From contig NZ_KB850071.1 in the NCBI RefSeq assembly GCF_000369525.1, positions 71,032-135,031 on the forward strand: DNA of 64,000 bases. The letters are read 5' to 3'. Shown here piece by piece: positions 63,919-64,000 of the stretch (position 1 is its first letter; each line of letters starts with the position of its first letter). Below the pieces are notes generated by a model. It was not told where the DNA came from, made no database searches, and saw only the letters and a list, made by a program, of their open reading frames with translations. The stretch comes from Acinetobacter higginsii. Lineage in GTDB: Bacteria; Pseudomonadota; Gammaproteobacteria; Pseudomonadales; Moraxellaceae. Both the position numbers and the translations under genes were made by a program.

Positions 63919-64000
63919 GGACGAACCTCGTTATCTAAATATGCTTGGTGAGTAAATTGATATTCGACAGGTCCCTCAATCGAACCTGTTAAAAACTGGC
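63915..64000 (-). CDS. mlaF: 3' end of mlaF (ABC ATPase), truncated by window edge
   Basis: Twenty-seven C-terminal codons are present (end ...TGSIEGPVEYQFTHQAYLDNEVRP, then TGA), and their frame ends four bases into mlaE. The residues before the stop (SIEGPVEY) resemble the MlaF tail, and the order mlaF-E-D-C-B confirms it. The catalytic part lies outside the window. Confidence 0.85.
   Translation of the reverse strand, partial: QFLTGSIEGPVEYQFTHQAYLDNEVRP

Noticed and set aside
1..64000. Mobile elements, CRISPR arrays, prophage or integron
   Set aside because: I saw no transposase or integrase motif, no regularly spaced repeat array and no terminal inverted repeats flanked by duplications. 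The window looks like stable core chromosome.

Overview
The window is a chromosomal stretch of an Acinetobacter-type gammaproteobacterium. The evidence is the AT-rich base composition, the family content (RNase R, oligopeptidase A with YheV, an AlmA/EthA-like flavin monooxygenase, a rhombosortase, an AdeT-like binding protein, a dicistronic SdhE-YgfX pair) and the continuous S10-spc-alpha ribosomal block. I cannot name the species from the sequence alone. I see no insertion sequence, prophage, integron or CRISPR array. Both window ends cut genes: the 3' part of a Gly-rich repeat protein at the left, and the 3' end of mlaF at the right.

Layout. 0-1.2 kb: end of a low-complexity protein, then two identical tRNA-Arg(ACG) genes and a tRNA-Ser(GCT). 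1.4-7.4 kb: rnr, a membrane protein, prlC, yheV and a coiled-coil membrane protein. 7.4-10.5 kb: two EamA/DMT exporters with an AraC-type regulator. 10.6-17.4 kb: two tandem, closely related fused TRAP-type permeases, a rhombosortase and a lipoprotein. 17.6-18.9 kb: two tiny paralogous membrane proteins missed by length-limited gene finding, then ygfX and sdhE. 19-23.2 kb: a long-chain-type acyl-CoA dehydrogenase, a DUF2059 protein, an AlmA-like monooxygenase and a GNAT acetyltransferase.

23.4-36.9 kb is the 28-gene ribosomal block, all on the minus strand: rpsJ to rpsQ, rplN to rpmJ with secY, and rpsM to rplQ with rpoA. A strong consensus promoter and a structured leader precede rpsJ, and a large hairpin separates rpsQ from rplN. 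37-49.8 kb: a class I amidotransferase, metC, a HerA-like ATPase, hmp with a perfect NsrR operator, nsrR, engB, a PF10118 protein, a dicarboxylate/amino-acid symporter, tesB and plsB.

49.9-54 kb is a small catabolic unit. A Baeyer-Villiger monooxygenase, a short-chain dehydrogenase and an HSL-type esterase form one operon, with a LuxR-family regulator transcribed divergently. Together these enzymes could take a secondary alcohol to a ketone, then an ester, then acid plus alcohol. 54-64 kb: an AdeT-like binding protein, a nucleoside-diphosphate-sugar epimerase-like protein, recG-comF, a LOG-family protein with a NUDIX hydrolase, corA with a small secreted protein, and the mlaFEDCB lipid-transport operon.

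The least explained signals are the duplicated TRAP permeases with their shared leader hairpin and very conserved extracytoplasmic insertion, the paired small membrane proteins flanked by two matching 15-bp palindromes, and the alcohol/ketone operon. All family calls are from reading the sequence; no searches were run.
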